Source: Solirubrobacter phytolaccae (lineage in GTDB: Bacteria; Actinomycetota; Thermoleophilia; Solirubrobacterales; Solirubrobacteraceae). Taken from it: a DNA stretch of 64,000 nt. The first letter of the stretch is position 1. Each line of letters starts with the position of its first letter. The stretch is from assembly GCF_027587195.1 (NCBI RefSeq), contig NZ_JAPDDP010000023.1, positions 1-64,000 on the forward strand, read 5' to 3'. Made by a program: the position numbers and the translations under genes. Positions 39,100 to 49,135 of the stretch are shown piece by piece. Below the pieces are notes generated by a model, which saw nothing but the letters and a program-made list of their open reading frames with translations, was not told the origin of the DNA and made no database searches.

Positions 39100-39122
39100 G
39101 CCCCGCTCACGGGGAGCGGGGC
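39100..39122 (-). terminator. Rho-independent terminator after msrB
   Basis: A 9-bp GC stem (GCCCCGCTC with GAGCGGGGC) and 5-nt loop are followed on the minus strand by TTTATAG. It lies 9 bp past the msrB stop codon. Confidence 0.75.
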
Positions 39123-39130
39123 GGGTGTGC

Positions 39131-39529
39131 CTACTTGGCCTCGAGGTCCAGCGCCGCGCTGTTGATGCAGTAGCGCAGGCCGCCGGCGTCGCGCGGGCCG
39201 TCCGGGAACACGTGACCGAGGTGGCCACCGCACTTCTTGCAGGTCACCTCGGTGCGGACCATGCCGTGCGAGCGGTCCTCCTTGACGTCCACGTTCTCGG
39301 CGAACGCGGGCTCGGTGAAGGACGGCCAGCCGGAACCGGACTCGAACTTGGTGTCGCTCGAGAACAGCTCGGCCCCGCAGCCGGCACAGCGGAACATGCC
39401 GTCCTCGTGGTTGTCCCAGTACTTGCCCGTGAAGGCCCGCTCGGTGCCGGCCTGCCGGAGCACCGCGTACTGCTCGGGCGTGAGCTCCTCACGCCACTGC
39501 GCGTCAGTCTTCTCAATCTCAGTCGCCAT
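39131..39529 (-). CDS. msrB: Peptide-methionine (R)-S-oxide reductase
   Basis: This 132-residue enzyme reduces the R-epimer of oxidised methionine in proteins. It has zinc-binding pairs Cys48/Cys51 (CAGC) and Cys97/Cys100 (CKKC), substrate-site [20 protein letters not shown], and catalytic Cys121 in [11 protein letters not shown] resolving Cys is not in the usual position near residue 60 (SSDTKF there), so it probably relies directly on thioredoxin or another cysteine. ATG 39529 is preceded by TAGAAT and 7 nt. Confidence 0.96.
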   Translation of the reverse strand: MATEIEKTDAQWREELTPEQYAVLRQAGTERAFTGKYWDNHEDGMFRCAGCGAELFSSDTKFESGSGWPSFTEPAFAENVDVKEDRSHGMVRTEVTCKKCGGHLGHVFPDGPRDAGGLRYCINSAALDLEAK

Positions 39530-39539
39530 GACTCACATT

Positions 39540-39698
39540 CTAGACGGCGATGCGAGTGCTCCTGCGCCGTGGAAGGCGGATCGAGAACGACCATCCCACG
39601 CGGCCACGAGCGGTGCGGCCGCGGCGGCGCGTGTCGGCGTCAGAGCGCAGCGCCTGCGACTGCGCGTCGGCGTACATCGTCATCAGCTGGGGGTGCAT
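39540..39698 (-). CDS. Small basic protein of unknown function
   Basis: This is a 52-residue ORF beginning MHPQLMTMYADAQSQALRSD, followed by an Arg-rich stretch. Short proteins beginning MHPxLM with a helix and Arg-rich tail recur in actinobacteria, which is my only positive evidence. It occupies the gap behind msrB on the same strand, with its stop inside the msrB promoter. No ribosome site is seen. Function is unknown. Confidence 0.4.
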   Translation of the reverse strand: MHPQLMTMYADAQSQALRSDADTRRRGRTARGRVGWSFSIRLPRRRSTRIAV

Positions 39699-39791
39699 GA
39701 GAGCCAGTCTGCGGCTACGAGGCAATCCGCACATCGGGCGTTCGGAGCGAGCTGCGGCGCCGCACCCCTTAGGGCCGTCGGGCGCCTCCCT

Positions 39792-39797
39792 TACGCT
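39792..39797 (+). promoter_or_regulatory. -10-like TACGCT for hypothetical gene
   Basis: TACGCT lies 8 nt before ATG 39806; the gap contains TGAGGC, too close to the ATG for a normal Shine-Dalgarno. Confidence 0.4.
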
Positions 39798-39805
39798 TCT
39801 GAGGC

Positions 39806-40264
39806 ATGACGCATCAGGCCGAGGTTCAGGCGATCCTGGCCGGGGCGCGAGCCGAGCGGGCGGCACTGCTCGCACAGCTCTCGCCCGCGCTCCAGGCGTC
39901 GCTGCCGGTGGACGCCACCGGCATCTCGCAGGCGCTCGACCACCTCGGCGACGCGGCCGGGCTCGACGTCCACCGTGAGCAGGTCGAGGCGCACAAGACG
40001 AACGCCGCCGTGCTCCACGGGCGCGTGTTCGGGCGCGCGCCGCTGTCGGCCGACACGGTGCTCGCGGCGTTCGTGGACGGCGCCCGCGTGCGCGCGGGCA
40101 TGCTCACCCATCTGGCGGACGCGGTCGGCGGGGAGGAGCTCGTGATCGACGTCGGCCGGGTGCTCGAACGGCACCCGCCGGACCGCGATCTTCCCGCGGC
40201 CTACGAGGCTCAGGAACACGCCGCGGTCGTCATCGCAAGACACCTCGACGAAGCCGCACGCTAG
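39806..40264 (+). CDS. Hypothetical helical protein
   Basis: This is a 152-residue acidic, Ala-rich protein predicted to be mostly helical, without membrane segments or recognised motifs. Several His and Glu residues recur ([41 protein letters not shown]), a pattern that could form a helical bundle, but no metal site is clear. Its TAG lies inside the ACGCTAGCGT palindrome upstream of tkt, so it ends exactly where the tkt promoter begins. I do not recognise the family. Confidence 0.6.
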   Translation: MTHQAEVQAILAGARAERAALLAQLSPALQASLPVDATGISQALDHLGDAAGLDVHREQVEAHKTNAAVLHGRVFGRAPLSADTVLAAFVDGARVRAGMLTHLADAVGGEELVIDVGRVLERHPPDRDLPAAYEAQEHAAVVIARHLDEAAR

Positions 40265-40267
40265 CGT
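40258..40267. promoter_or_regulatory. ACGCTAGCGT palindrome before tkt
   Basis: The 10-bp palindrome contains a -10-like TAGCGT (40262-40267), 38 bp before the tkt start. The same CGCTAGCGTCC word occurs before pgi (44005-44015). It may be a shared promoter or operator element. Confidence 0.45.
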
Positions 40268-40304
40268 CCGGGGTCGCGTTATCCCGACCCCCTGGAGGCA
40301 AGCG

Positions 40305-42317
40305 TTGTCCGTCGCAGAAGATCGGTCCACCCTCGACGAGCTCTGCGTGAACACGATCCGCACCCTCTCGATGGATGCGGTCCAGAAGGCCAACTCCGGC
40401 CACCCTGGCACGCCGATGGCGCTCGCGCCGCTCGCGTACGTGCTCTACACGCGCGTCATGGAGCACAACCCCGGCAACGCCAACTGGGCTGATCGCGACC
40501 GCTTCGTCCTGTCGTGCGGGCACGCGTCGATGCTCCTGTACTCGACGCTGTACCTGACCGGGTACGGGCTCACGCTCGACGACCTCAAGAACTTCCGTCA
40601 GCTCGGCTCGCCGACCGCCGGGCACCCGGAGTACGGCCACGCCGCCGGCATCGAGACGACGACCGGGCCGCTCGGCCAGGGCATCTCGACCGCCGTGGGC
40701 ATGGCGCTGGGCGAGCGCATGCTGGCCGAGCGCTACAACCGCGAAGGCCACGAGATCGTCGATCACTACACGTACGTGATCGCGTCCGACGGCGACCTGC
40801 AGGAGGGCATCGCCTCCGAGGCCTCCTCGCTCGCCGGTCACCTCGGGCTCGGCCGCCTCATCTCGTTCTGGGACGACAACCACATCTCGATCGAGGGCGA
40901 CACCGCGATCTCCTTCACCGAGGACGTCGCCGCCCGCTATGAGGCCTACGGCTGGCACGTGCAGAACCTGGGCGAGGACATCGGCCTGGACCGGATCGAG
41001 GAGGCGCTCGCGAACGCGAAGGACGTCACCGACAAGCCGTCGCTGATCGTCGTCCGCACGCACATCGCCCCGGGCTCGCCGAACAAGCAGGACACGCACG
41101 AGGCGCACGGCTCGCCGCTCGGCGAGGACGAGATCAAGCTCACCAAGCAGGCCTACAACTGGCCGTCGGAGGAGCCGTTCTTCGTGCCGGAGGAGGCGCT
41201 CGCGCACTTCCGCGAGTGCGAGACCAAGGGCGAAGAGGTCGAGTCGGCCTGGAACGAGAAGTTCGCGGCCTACCGTGAGGCGTTCCCGGAGCTGGCCGAC
41301 CAGTACGAGCGCCAGCTCGCGCACAAGCTGCCCGAGGGCTGGGACGCGGAGGTGCCGACCAAGGGCCCGGACGCCGGCTCGATCGCCACGCGCAAGTCGT
41401 CCTCGGACGTCATCCAGTGGGCGGCCGCGCAGGTGCCGGAGCTGATCGGCGGCAGCGCCGACCTCGCCCCGTCGACGCTGACGCTGATCAAGGGCGCCGA
41501 GTCGGTCAACACCGCCAGCTACGGCGGTCGCAACCTGCACTTCGGCATCCGCGAGCACGGCATGGGCGCGATCGTCAACGGCCTCACGCTCAGCGGCTTC
41601 CGCGCCTTCGGCGCCGGCTTCTTCATCTTCAGCGACTACATGAAGGCGTCGATCCGCCTCTCGGCGCTGATGGGCATCCCGTCGACCTTCGTCTTCACGC
41701 ACGACTCGATCGGCGTCGGCGAGGACGGCCCGACCCACCAGCCGATCGAGCAGCTCGCCACGCTGCGCGCGACGCCGAACATCAACGTCGTGCGGCCCGC
41801 GGACTTCAACGAGACCGCGCTGGCCTGGCGCTTCGCGCTGTCCGCGACGAAGACGCCGACGGCCCTCGCGCTGTCCCGTCAGGGCGTGCCGACGCTCGAC
41901 CCGGCCACGGTCCCGAGCGACGCGATCGAGCGCGGCGCCTACGTGCTCAAGGACGCCGACGGCGAGCCCGACCTGATCCTGATCGCGTCCGGCACCGAGG
42001 TCGCGGTCGCCGACGACGCCCGCGAGCTGCTCGTGGCCGAGGGCGTCAAGGTGCGTCTCGTGTCCGCCCCGTGCCTGGACCGCTTCGAGGCCCAGGACCA
42101 GGCCTACCGCGACTCCGTGCTGCCGCCGTCGGTCACGTCCCGCGTGGCCGTCGAGGCCGCGGCGCCGCTGGGCTGGCACCGCTGGGTCGGCGACCGCGGC
42201 GCGGTCGTGGCCATGACGACGTTCGGCGCCTCCGCTCCGGCCGGCGCCCTCTACAAGCACTTCGGGTTCACGGGCGAGAACGTCGCCGACGTGGCCCGCG
42301 GCGTCCTCGCTTCCTAA
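40305..42317 (+). CDS. tkt: Transketolase
   Basis: This 670-residue thiamine-diphosphate enzyme transfers two-carbon units between ketose and aldose phosphates in the pentose-phosphate pathway. N-terminal blocks are [47 protein letters not shown] and [10 protein letters not shown] with the ThDP metal motif (GDGxLxEG variant). The middle has [23 protein letters not shown] with the catalytic Glu, and [12 protein letters not shown]; the C-terminal domain is complete. TTG 40305 is supported by GGAGG 6 nt upstream. It is the right-hand partner of the pgi-rpiB operon but lies apart, with an opposing chemoreceptor gene between. It ends at a hairpin. Confidence 0.96.
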   Translation: MSVAEDRSTLDELCVNTIRTLSMDAVQKANSGHPGTPMALAPLAYVLYTRVMEHNPGNANWADRDRFVLSCGHASMLLYSTLYLTGYGLTLDDLKNFRQLGSPTAGHPEYGHAAGIETTTGPLGQGISTAVGMALGERMLAERYNREGHEIVDHYTYVIASDGDLQEGIASEASSLAGHLGLGRLISFWDDNHISIEGDTAISFTEDVAARYEAYGWHVQNLGEDIGLDRIEEALANAKDVTDKPSLIVVRTHIAPGSPNKQDTHEAHGSPLGEDEIKLTKQAYNWPSEEPFFVPEEALAHFRECETKGEEVESAWNEKFAAYREAFPELADQYERQLAHKLPEGWDAEVPTKGPDAGSIATRKSSSDVIQWAAAQVPELIGGSADLAPSTLTLIKGAESVNTASYGGRNLHFGIREHGMGAIVNGLTLSGFRAFGAGFFIFSDYMKASIRLSALMGIPSTFVFTHDSIGVGEDGPTHQPIEQLATLRATPNINVVRPADFNETALAWRFALSATKTPTALALSRQGVPTLDPATVPSDAIERGAYVLKDADGEPDLILIASGTEVAVADDARELLVAEGVKVRLVSAPCLDRFEAQDQAYRDSVLPPSVTSRVAVEAAAPLGWHRWVGDRGAVVAMTTFGASAPAGALYKHFGFTGENVADVARGVLAS

Positions 42318-42339
42318 AGAGGGACTGTCCCGCTTTAGG
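42313..42339. terminator. Bidirectional hairpin between tkt and chemoreceptor gene
   Basis: CCTAAAG-A-GGGAC-T-GTCCC-G-CTTTAGG forms a 12-bp stem with one mismatch. It covers the tkt stop codon and lies just before the convergent stop. Confidence 0.6.
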
Positions 42340-42340
42340 T

Positions 42341-43960
42341 TCAGCGCGCGACGGTGAACTGAACCACGAGGTCCTTCAGCGCATCGGCGGCCGAGTCCAG
42401 ACGGGCCGCCGAGGCGCTGAGCGCCCCTGCCGTCGCCGCGGTCTGCTGGGTGGACGCGGCGACTTCCTGGGTCGTGGCCGAGGAGGACTCGGCCAGCGTG
42501 GCCAGCTCGGACATGCGCCCGCGGGTGTCCTCCGCGTAGCGCGCGGCCTCGACGGACGCGCCCGTGATGACGGACACGCGCTCCGCGACCGAGCGGGCCG
42601 AGGAGGCGATGTCCTCGAACTCGCCGCGGGAGCGGGCGACCGTCGCGACCGACTTCTCGGTGCGGGAGGCGCCCTCGCCGGCGAGCTTGGCGACGCGCTC
42701 GGTCATGCGGCCGATGTCGTTGATGATCTCGCTCGTGGAGCCCGCGGCCTCCGCGGACTCCTCGGCCAGCTTGCGAACCTCGTCCGCGACGACGGCGAAG
42801 CCCTTGCCGCTCTCGCCGGCGCGGGCGGCCTCGATCGCGGCGTTCAGCGCCAGCAGGTTGGTCTGCTCGGCGATCGCGGTGATCGTGCCGACGAAGCCGG
42901 TGATCTCGGCGGAGCGGCGGACCAGCGCGCCGGACGCGTCCATGATCGCCGCGGCCGACTCCTCGACCGCGCTCATCGCGACGCGGGCGTCGTCGGCGGT
43001 CGCCATGCCGCGCTCGGCGTCGCTCAGCGCCGCGGACGCGGCCTCCGCGGCCGACTCGGCGGCGCCGCGGGCGCGGTCCACGGCCGAAGCGGCTTCACCC
43101 GCGGCCTCGCCGGCCTCGAGCACCAGCCGCGCCTGACGCTCGGTCACGGTCGCGACCATGTTCACGGCACCCGCGATCTCTTCGCTCGAACGCTCGGAGT
43201 CGGCGCTCGCCTGCGACACCTCGCCCGACGTCGCGGAGATCTCCAGGGCCGTCGACTGGATCGTCTCGACCAACGTCGCGACCTGCCCGATGCCGGTGCT
43301 CAGCAGCGCCGCGGCGCCAGCTCCGGACCCACCGACGGCGGTGAGGTCACGCCGCTCGAGCGCGGACGCGAGCACGGCGAGCTGGGCGCGCTCGGCGGCC
43401 TCGTCCACGCGCAGCTTGGCGACCGCCAGCGTCTCGGCCTCCATCGAGCGCGACAGCACGATCAGCACGCCGCTCTCGAACACGACGAACGTCGCGTGCA
43501 GGACGACCATCCCCAGCGACAGGTGATCCTCGGGCATGACCCACAGCGGCGCGCCCGCGTTCTGGAGCACCATGAAGCCCAGGTGGTGGACCGCGATGCC
43601 GCCCGCCGCGACCAGCACGATCCGCCAGTCGCGGTAGACCAGCAGGAACGCCAGCGACGCGAAGAAGTAGAAGTGCATCTCGATCAGGCCGTGCGTCTGG
43701 CTCACGAACAGCGCGCCGTAGGCCGGGAAGCTCAACGCGATGAAGACGCGCGTGGAGAAGGCCCCCGGCGCGCGCTGCGCGATCAAGTACGCGCCGCCGG
43801 ACACGAGCCCCGCCACCAGCACGGACACGACCCACGTGCCGTGCAGCGCCGCGAGGCCGACCGCTGCCGGAAAGTGGAGCACCAGCAGCAGGCTCAGCAG
43901 GCGATCCGCGGATCGGCGGACGTCGGTCAACTGCTCGTCAGGGGTCGGGACGGTCTCCAT
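42341..43960 (-). CDS. Methyl-accepting chemotaxis protein with integral six-helix sensor
   Basis: This 539-residue chemoreceptor differs from the usual periplasmic-sensor type. Its first 195 residues form six membrane helices with almost no outside loops. Histidines sit in or near them: [36 protein letters not shown] and LHATFV. No HAMP domain follows; a helical segment leads to the cytoplasmic signalling domain, whose tip reads [22 protein letters not shown] and [18 protein letters not shown] (about residues 360-400). It should signal through CheA/CheW located elsewhere. The sensor resembles the YRDWR/HH membrane domain seen on some receptors and cyclases; its stimulus may be redox, metal or a membrane solute. 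Confidence 0.85.
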   Translation of the reverse strand: METVPTPDEQLTDVRRSADRLLSLLLVLHFPAAVGLAALHGTWVVSVLVAGLVSGGAYLIAQRAPGAFSTRVFIALSFPAYGALFVSQTHGLIEMHFYFFASLAFLLVYRDWRIVLVAAGGIAVHHLGFMVLQNAGAPLWVMPEDHLSLGMVVLHATFVVFESGVLIVLSRSMEAETLAVAKLRVDEAAERAQLAVLASALERRDLTAVGGSGAGAAALLSTGIGQVATLVETIQSTALEISATSGEVSQASADSERSSEEIAGAVNMVATVTERQARLVLEAGEAAGEAASAVDRARGAAESAAEAASAALSDAERGMATADDARVAMSAVEESAAAIMDASGALVRRSAEITGFVGTITAIAEQTNLLALNAAIEAARAGESGKGFAVVADEVRKLAEESAEAAGSTSEIINDIGRMTERVAKLAGEGASRTEKSVATVARSRGEFEDIASSARSVAERVSVITGASVEAARYAEDTRGRMSELATLAESSSATTQEVAASTQQTAATAGALSASAARLDSAADALKDLVVQFTVAR

Positions 43961-44004
43961 GTTCGGTACATCGACCGATCAGGAACTTTTTCGAGTCCGC
44001 AGTT

Positions 44005-44015
44005 CGCTAGCGTCC
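44005..44015 (+). promoter_or_regulatory. CGCTAGCGTCC element before pgi operon
   Basis: It is identical over 11 bp to the element before tkt and includes -10-like TAGCGT. It lies about 45 bp upstream of the pgi start. Confidence 0.4.
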
Positions 44016-44057
44016 ACGCGCGTACGTCCTGGAGCCGCCACGGGAAGGAATAGAGCT

Positions 44058-45620
44058 ATGAGTGACGTCACGACGATCGAGGCCGACGTCCCCGAGCGCT
44101 ACGCCGACGCCGTGCAGACCCGCCTACGCCGCGCCGCCGACGAGGACATCGTCGGCCGCCTGTGGCGCAAGGACGGGACGCTGTGGGCGCCGGAAGGTAC
44201 GCCGGAGGTGACGAACCGCCTCGGCTGGCTGGATATCGCCGAGCGCTCCCAGGAGCAGCTCGCCGAACTGCAGGGCCTGCGCGACGAGCTGTTGCGCGAC
44301 GGCTACACGGACGCCGTCGTGCTCGGCATGGGTGGCTCGAGCCTCGCCCCAGAGGTGTTCCGCCAGTCGTTCGGCAAGGCCGACACCGGCCTGACGCTGC
44401 ACGTGCTGGACTCGACCCACCCGCAGGAGGTCCAGAAGTACCTGGACACGCTCCCGCTGGAGACCACGCTCGCGATCGTGTCGAGCAAGTCCGGCGGGAC
44501 GATCGAGCCGCTGTCGATGTACAAGGCGTTCAGCGAGCGCATCGACAGCACCCACTTCGTCGCGGTCACCGACCCCGGCTCGGGGCTCGAGGAGCTCGCC
44601 AACGCGAAGGGCTTCCGCCGCGTCTTCTACGGCGACCCGGACATCGGCGGCCGCTACAGCGCCCTCAGCGCCTTCGGCCTCGTGCCGGCGGTGGTCGCGG
44701 GCTACGACGTGGCCGCCGTGCTCGGGTCGGCGATCGGCGCGCAGGAGGAGTGCCAGGGCGAACAGGGCAACGCGGGCCTGTGGCTCGGCGTCACGCTCGG
44801 CGAGCTGGCCAAGGCCGGCCGCGACAAGCTCACGTTCGTCGCCGACGCCCCCCTGAGCTCCTACGGCGTCTGGGCCGAGCAGCTCGTCGCCGAGTCCACC
44901 GGCAAGCTCGGCCGCGGCATCCTGCCGATCGCCGACGAGCCGCTGCTGGACCCCGAGCACTACGGCGACGACCGCGTGTTCCTGCACGTCGCGACCGCGC
45001 AGGGCAGCAATGCCGCCAAGGTCGCCAAGCTCAAGGACGCCGGCCACCCGGTGATCACGATCCACGCGCTCGGCCCGACCGACCTCGGCCGGATCTTCTA
45101 CCTGAGCGAGTTCGCGGTCGCCGTCGCCGGCTGGGTGCTGGAGATCAACCCGTTCGACCAGCCGAACGTCCAAGAAGCGAAGGACAACACGAACCGGGTC
45201 CTCAAGGAGGGTTCCGCCGGTGTCGATGCGGGAAGCCTGTCCGAGCTGACCGACAGCCTCGAGCCGCCCGCCTACTTCGCGATCATGGGCTATCTGCCGT
45301 ACTCCTCCGACACGGAAGCCGCGGTCGCGCGCCTGCGCGAGACGGTGGTCGAGAAGTACAAGGTCGCGACCACCTGGGGCTACGGCCCGCGCTTTTTGCA
45401 CTCCACCGGCCAGCTGCACAAGGGCGGACCCAAGACGGGCCGCTTCCTGCAGCTGGTGGACGAGCCCGGGCAGGACCTCGAGATCCCGGGCGAGGACTTC
45501 ACCTTCAAGACGCTGATCCGCGCTCAGGCGGACGGCGACCTCGAGACCCTGCGCAGTCACGGCCTACCCGCGGTGCGCATTACGGTCGGCGACATCGACG
45601 CCATCAAGGAGCAGCTCTAG
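44058..45620 (+). CDS. pgi: Glucose-6-phosphate isomerase
   Basis: This 520-residue enzyme interconverts glucose-6-phosphate and fructose-6-phosphate. Features are VVLGMGGSSLAPEV, the SIS-fold phosphate loop IVSSKSGGTIEP, the base-bearing block QEECQGEQGN, and a C-terminal Lys/His region (GPRFLHSTGQLHKGG). This is the actinobacterial type normally fused behind transaldolase in one polypeptide. Here the protein starts right at the isomerase half (AADEDIVGRLWRKDGTLWAPE) and no transaldolase precedes it. ATG 44058 follows GGAAGGA. It is the first gene of the pentose-phosphate operon; longer upstream frames are shadows. Confidence 0.93.
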   Translation: MSDVTTIEADVPERYADAVQTRLRRAADEDIVGRLWRKDGTLWAPEGTPEVTNRLGWLDIAERSQEQLAELQGLRDELLRDGYTDAVVLGMGGSSLAPEVFRQSFGKADTGLTLHVLDSTHPQEVQKYLDTLPLETTLAIVSSKSGGTIEPLSMYKAFSERIDSTHFVAVTDPGSGLEELANAKGFRRVFYGDPDIGGRYSALSAFGLVPAVVAGYDVAAVLGSAIGAQEECQGEQGNAGLWLGVTLGELAKAGRDKLTFVADAPLSSYGVWAEQLVAESTGKLGRGILPIADEPLLDPEHYGDDRVFLHVATAQGSNAAKVAKLKDAGHPVITIHALGPTDLGRIFYLSEFAVAVAGWVLEINPFDQPNVQEAKDNTNRVLKEGSAGVDAGSLSELTDSLEPPAYFAIMGYLPYSSDTEAAVARLRETVVEKYKVATTWGYGPRFLHSTGQLHKGGPKTGRFLQLVDEPGQDLEIPGEDFTFKTLIRAQADGDLETLRSHGLPAVRITVGDIDAIKEQL

Positions 45621-45622
45621 AC

Positions 45623-46534
45623 ATGCAGATCGGATTCGTCGGCCTCGGCAAGATGGGCGGCAACATGGTCCATCGAATCGAGCGCGACTCGGACCATGAG
45701 GTCGTCGCCTTCGACCCGAACCCGGAAGCCGTCGCCACCGCCGAGGGGCACGGGGCCGTCGGCGCGCACTCGCTCGAGGAGCTCGTCTCCAAGCTCGAGA
45801 AGCCGCGCCTGGTCTGGCTGATGGTGCCCTCGGGCAAGATCACCGAGGACACGATCACGGCCCTCACCGGGCTGCTCGAGGAAGGCGACACGATCGTCGA
45901 CGGCGGCAACACGAACTGGCACGACGACCAGCGCCGCTCGAAGGAGCTCGAGCCCAAGGGCATCCGCTACGCGGACGTCGGCACCTCCGGCGGCGTCTGG
46001 GGCCTGGACGTCGGCTACTGCATGATGGCCGGCGGGCCCGACGAGTCGATCGCCCACCTGAAGCCGATCCTCGACGTGCTTGCGCCGCCGGACGGCTGGC
46101 GCCACTTCGGCGCGGCGGGCGCCGGGCACTTCGTGAAGATGGTCCACAACGGCGTCGAGTACGGGATGATGCAGGCCTACGCCGAGGGCTTCGACCTCAT
46201 GCACGCCGCGCCGTTCCCGATCGAGCTCAAGGAGGTCGCGGGGCTGTGGAACCGCGGCTCGGTCGTCCGCTCGTGGCTGTGTGAGCTCGCCGAGCTCGCC
46301 TTCGAGCAGGAGGGCAACGACCTCGCGCGCCTCGTCGGCTACGTCGACGACTCCGGCGAGGGCCGCTGGATGATGAACGACGGCATCGAGATGGCCGTCC
46401 CGACCCCCGCCCTGGCCGCGAGCCTCTACGCGCGCTTCTACTCGCGCAAGGAAGGCGACTACGCGGCGCGCGTGCTCGCCGCGCTGCGCAACCAGTTCGG
46501 CGGCCACGCCGTGAAGAAGGTCGAGGAGACCTGA
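45623..46534 (+). CDS. gnd: 6-phosphogluconate dehydrogenase, decarboxylating (short form)
   Basis: This 303-residue enzyme oxidises and decarboxylates 6-phosphogluconate to ribulose-5-phosphate. It has a Rossmann fold GFVGLGKMGGNM, substrate-binding DGGNTNWHDD, ADVGTSGGVWGLDVGYCMMAGG, and the catalytic block GAGHFVKMVHNGVEYGMMQAYAEG with Lys and Asn. It is the short (about 300-residue) YqeC-type rather than the 470-residue enzyme; members of this type often prefer NAD. It starts 2 nt after pgi, its AAGGAG lying in the pgi 3' end. Confidence 0.95.
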   Translation: MQIGFVGLGKMGGNMVHRIERDSDHEVVAFDPNPEAVATAEGHGAVGAHSLEELVSKLEKPRLVWLMVPSGKITEDTITALTGLLEEGDTIVDGGNTNWHDDQRRSKELEPKGIRYADVGTSGGVWGLDVGYCMMAGGPDESIAHLKPILDVLAPPDGWRHFGAAGAGHFVKMVHNGVEYGMMQAYAEGFDLMHAAPFPIELKEVAGLWNRGSVVRSWLCELAELAFEQEGNDLARLVGYVDDSGEGRWMMNDGIEMAVPTPALAASLYARFYSRKEGDYAARVLAALRNQFGGHAVKKVEET

Positions 46535-46535
46535 G

Positions 46536-48080
46536 ATGGCGGTGGACGTCAAGCCCGACCCGCAGTCCATCGGCGAGAACCCGCTGATCGAGGGCCTCGA
46601 GCGGCTGCCGGTCCCGGCGACCACGCTGACGATCTTCGGCGCCACGGGTGACCTCGCCCACCGCAAGCTGCTGCCCGCGCTCTACAACCTCGCCCACGAG
46701 GGCGCGCTGCCGGAGCGCTTCAACCTGATCGGCATCTCGCGGCGGGAGATGCCCGACGACGAGTTCCGCGAGCTCGCGCGCAACGCGATCGTCAAGTACT
46801 CGCGGCGCGAGACCGACCCGACCGTGCTCGAGGGCCTGCTCGGCCGCGTGCGCTACGTCGGGTTCTCGTTCGACGACGTCGCGAGCTACGCGAAGCTCAA
46901 GAAGGTCATCGAGGAGCTCGACGAGGAGGGCGGCGGCAAGCTCAACCGCGCGTTCTACCTGTCGACGGCGCCCGAGTTCTTCCCGGTGATCGTCGGGGCG
47001 CTCAAGGAAGCCGACCTCAACTACGACGCCGACGTCGACGTGCGCTGCATCATCGAGAAGCCGTTCGGCACGGACCTCGAGTCCGCGGTCGAGCTGCAGG
47101 CCGTGGTCGAGCACGTCTTCCGCGAGAACCAGGTCTACCGCATCGATCACTACCTGGGCAAGGAGACCGTCCAGAACGTGATGGCGTTCCGGTTCGCGAA
47201 CTTCATGTTCGAGCCGGTCTGGAACCGCAACTACATCGAGAACATCCAGATCACCGCCGCCGAGGACATCGGCATCGGGACCCGCGCGGGTTACTACGAC
47301 CAGGCCGGCGCGCTGCGTGACCTCGTCCAGAACCACATGCTCCAGCTGCTCACGCTCGTGTGCATGGAGCCGCCCGCCTCCTTCGAGGCCGACAAGGTCC
47401 GCGACGAGAAGGTCAAGGTCCTGCAGTCGATCACCCCGCCGACGCCGGAGGAGGTGCGCGAGTGCACGGTGCGCGCGCAGTACACCGCCGGTGACGAAGG
47501 CGGCGAGGACGTCGGCGGCTACCTCCAGGAGGAGGGCGTGCCCGACGACTCGCGCACGGAGACGTACGCGGCGATCAAGCTCGAGGTCCACAACTGGCGC
47601 TGGGCGGGCGTGCCGATCTACCTGCGCACGGGCAAGCGGCTCACGCGCAAGGTGACCGAGATCGCGGTGCAGCTCAAGCCGGTCCCGCACCTCGCGTTCC
47701 AGTCGCACGGCAGCGTCGGCGTCCAGCCGAACCAGCTCGTGCTCACCATGCAGCCCAACGAAGGCGTGTCGCTGTCGCTGGGGGCGAAGATCCCCGGCTC
47801 GAGCATGCGCATCCGGCCGGTGAACATGGAGTTCCTCTACGGCTCGGCGTTCATGTCGCAGTCGCCGGAGGCGTACGAGCGGCTGATCATGGACGCGATG
47901 CGCGGCGAGGCGACGCTCTTCACCCGCAACGACGAGGTGATCGCCCAGTGGTCGATCATCGACCCGATCTTGAAGGCGTGGGCCGCGGACGACGAGCCGC
48001 TGCACACCTACGAGTCGGGCACTGCCGGGCCGAAGGCCGCCGACGAGCTGATTGCGCCGCACAAGTGGCGAGGCCTCTGA
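46536..48080 (+). CDS. zwf: Glucose-6-phosphate 1-dehydrogenase
   Basis: This 514-residue enzyme performs the first oxidative step of the pentose-phosphate pathway. It has the coenzyme fold TLTIFGATGDLAHRKLLPALYNL, the lysine-bearing IEKPFGTDL, and the active-site signature YRIDHYLGKETVQN with catalytic His. The C-terminal domain has PIYLRTGKRL and ends in PHKWRGL. It starts 1 nt after gnd. The pairing with opcA downstream is standard for actinobacteria and means the enzyme is probably activated by OpcA and the redox state. Confidence 0.97.
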   Translation: MAVDVKPDPQSIGENPLIEGLERLPVPATTLTIFGATGDLAHRKLLPALYNLAHEGALPERFNLIGISRREMPDDEFRELARNAIVKYSRRETDPTVLEGLLGRVRYVGFSFDDVASYAKLKKVIEELDEEGGGKLNRAFYLSTAPEFFPVIVGALKEADLNYDADVDVRCIIEKPFGTDLESAVELQAVVEHVFRENQVYRIDHYLGKETVQNVMAFRFANFMFEPVWNRNYIENIQITAAEDIGIGTRAGYYDQAGALRDLVQNHMLQLLTLVCMEPPASFEADKVRDEKVKVLQSITPPTPEEVRECTVRAQYTAGDEGGEDVGGYLQEEGVPDDSRTETYAAIKLEVHNWRWAGVPIYLRTGKRLTRKVTEIAVQLKPVPHLAFQSHGSVGVQPNQLVLTMQPNEGVSLSLGAKIPGSSMRIRPVNMEFLYGSAFMSQSPEAYERLIMDAMRGEATLFTRNDEVIAQWSIIDPILKAWAADDEPLHTYESGTAGPKAADELIAPHKWRGL

Positions 48081-48085
48081 GCGCC

Positions 48086-49135
48086 ATGGAGGACCTCTGG
48101 CGCGAGGACGACACGACGCCCGGCGCGATCGAGGCGGCGCTGCGGCGCATGTTCGTCGAGCGCCACAAGGAGGAGCGCGCGTACGTGCCGGCGCGCGTCA
48201 TGAACATGGTCGTGATCGCCGACCGCGAGTTCCGCGGCGAGGTCGAGAACCGGCTGCAGCGCGTCGGTCGCTTCCACCCGTCGCGGCTGCTGCTCGTGCT
48301 GGTCGACCCCGGCCGCACACGGCTGGCCGCGAGCGTGCGGATCGGCACCGTCGACGCGCCCAAGTCCGGCTCGATCTCCGTCGGGCGCGAGCGCGTGTCG
48401 CTGCTCGTGGGCGAGAAGCACCTCAAGAAGCTCGACACGATCCTGGACCCGCTCGTCGTCACCGACCTGGCGACGATGGTGTGGTCCCCGCACGGCTACC
48501 CCGAGGCGGTCGACGAGCTGCGTCAGCTGGCCCAGATCGCCCTGCTCGACTCCCAGGACGAGCAGGACGTGGAGCGGGCGCTGGCCCGCGCGGACAGCCT
48601 GTCGCACGACACGTACGTCGTCGATCTCGCGTGGCTGCGCTCGACGCCGTGGCGTGAGCGGATCGCGGCCGCGTTCGACTCGCCGCGCCGGCGGCCGGAC
48701 CTGAAGGCGATCAGCGCCGTCACGGTCCGCCACCGCGAGGACTCGCTCGCGTCGGGCGTGCTGTTCTGCGGCTGGCTCGCCTCCCGGCTGGGCTGGGAAC
48801 CGGGCGCGCTGTCGCAGGGGCGCGGCAAGTGGACGGGCTCCGCGCACACGCGACGGCAGGACATCAGGCTCACGCTCGAGCCCGTCGAGATGAGCTCCCC
48901 CGGCCTCGCGGGGGTGACGATCGAGATGGCGAGCGGCCAGACCGTCTCGCTCGACCGCTCCCCCGGCGGACTGCGCGCGAGCCGCCGTGAACGCGACGGA
49001 ACCGAGCGCGCCTGGACCGTCATGGGCGCCTCCCGCGGGGAGGGCGGCATCCTCGGCGAAGGCGTCCGGCAAGCACTCCTGCGCGATCCCACCTATCGTC
49101 CGGCCCTGAAATCGGCCGAGGCGATGGTGGTGTAG
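48086..49135 (+). CDS. opcA: Glucose-6-phosphate dehydrogenase assembly protein
   Basis: This 349-residue protein is needed for assembly and activation of Zwf in actinobacteria and cyanobacteria. It follows zwf by 5 bp and is recognisable by RVMNMVVIADREFRGEVENRL, HPSRLLLVLVD and LVVTDLATMVWSPHGYPEAVDEL, then a C-terminal domain with DIRLTLEPVE. No enzyme motif is expected. The start MEDLWREDDT at ATG 48086 is chosen because the frame upstream lies inside zwf. The next gene's GTG uses the last base of its TAG. Confidence 0.9.
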   Translation: MEDLWREDDTTPGAIEAALRRMFVERHKEERAYVPARVMNMVVIADREFRGEVENRLQRVGRFHPSRLLLVLVDPGRTRLAASVRIGTVDAPKSGSISVGRERVSLLVGEKHLKKLDTILDPLVVTDLATMVWSPHGYPEAVDELRQLAQIALLDSQDEQDVERALARADSLSHDTYVVDLAWLRSTPWRERIAAAFDSPRRRPDLKAISAVTVRHREDSLASGVLFCGWLASRLGWEPGALSQGRGKWTGSAHTRRQDIRLTLEPVEMSSPGLAGVTIEMASGQTVSLDRSPGGLRASRRERDGTERAWTVMGASRGEGGILGEGVRQALLRDPTYRPALKSAEAMVV

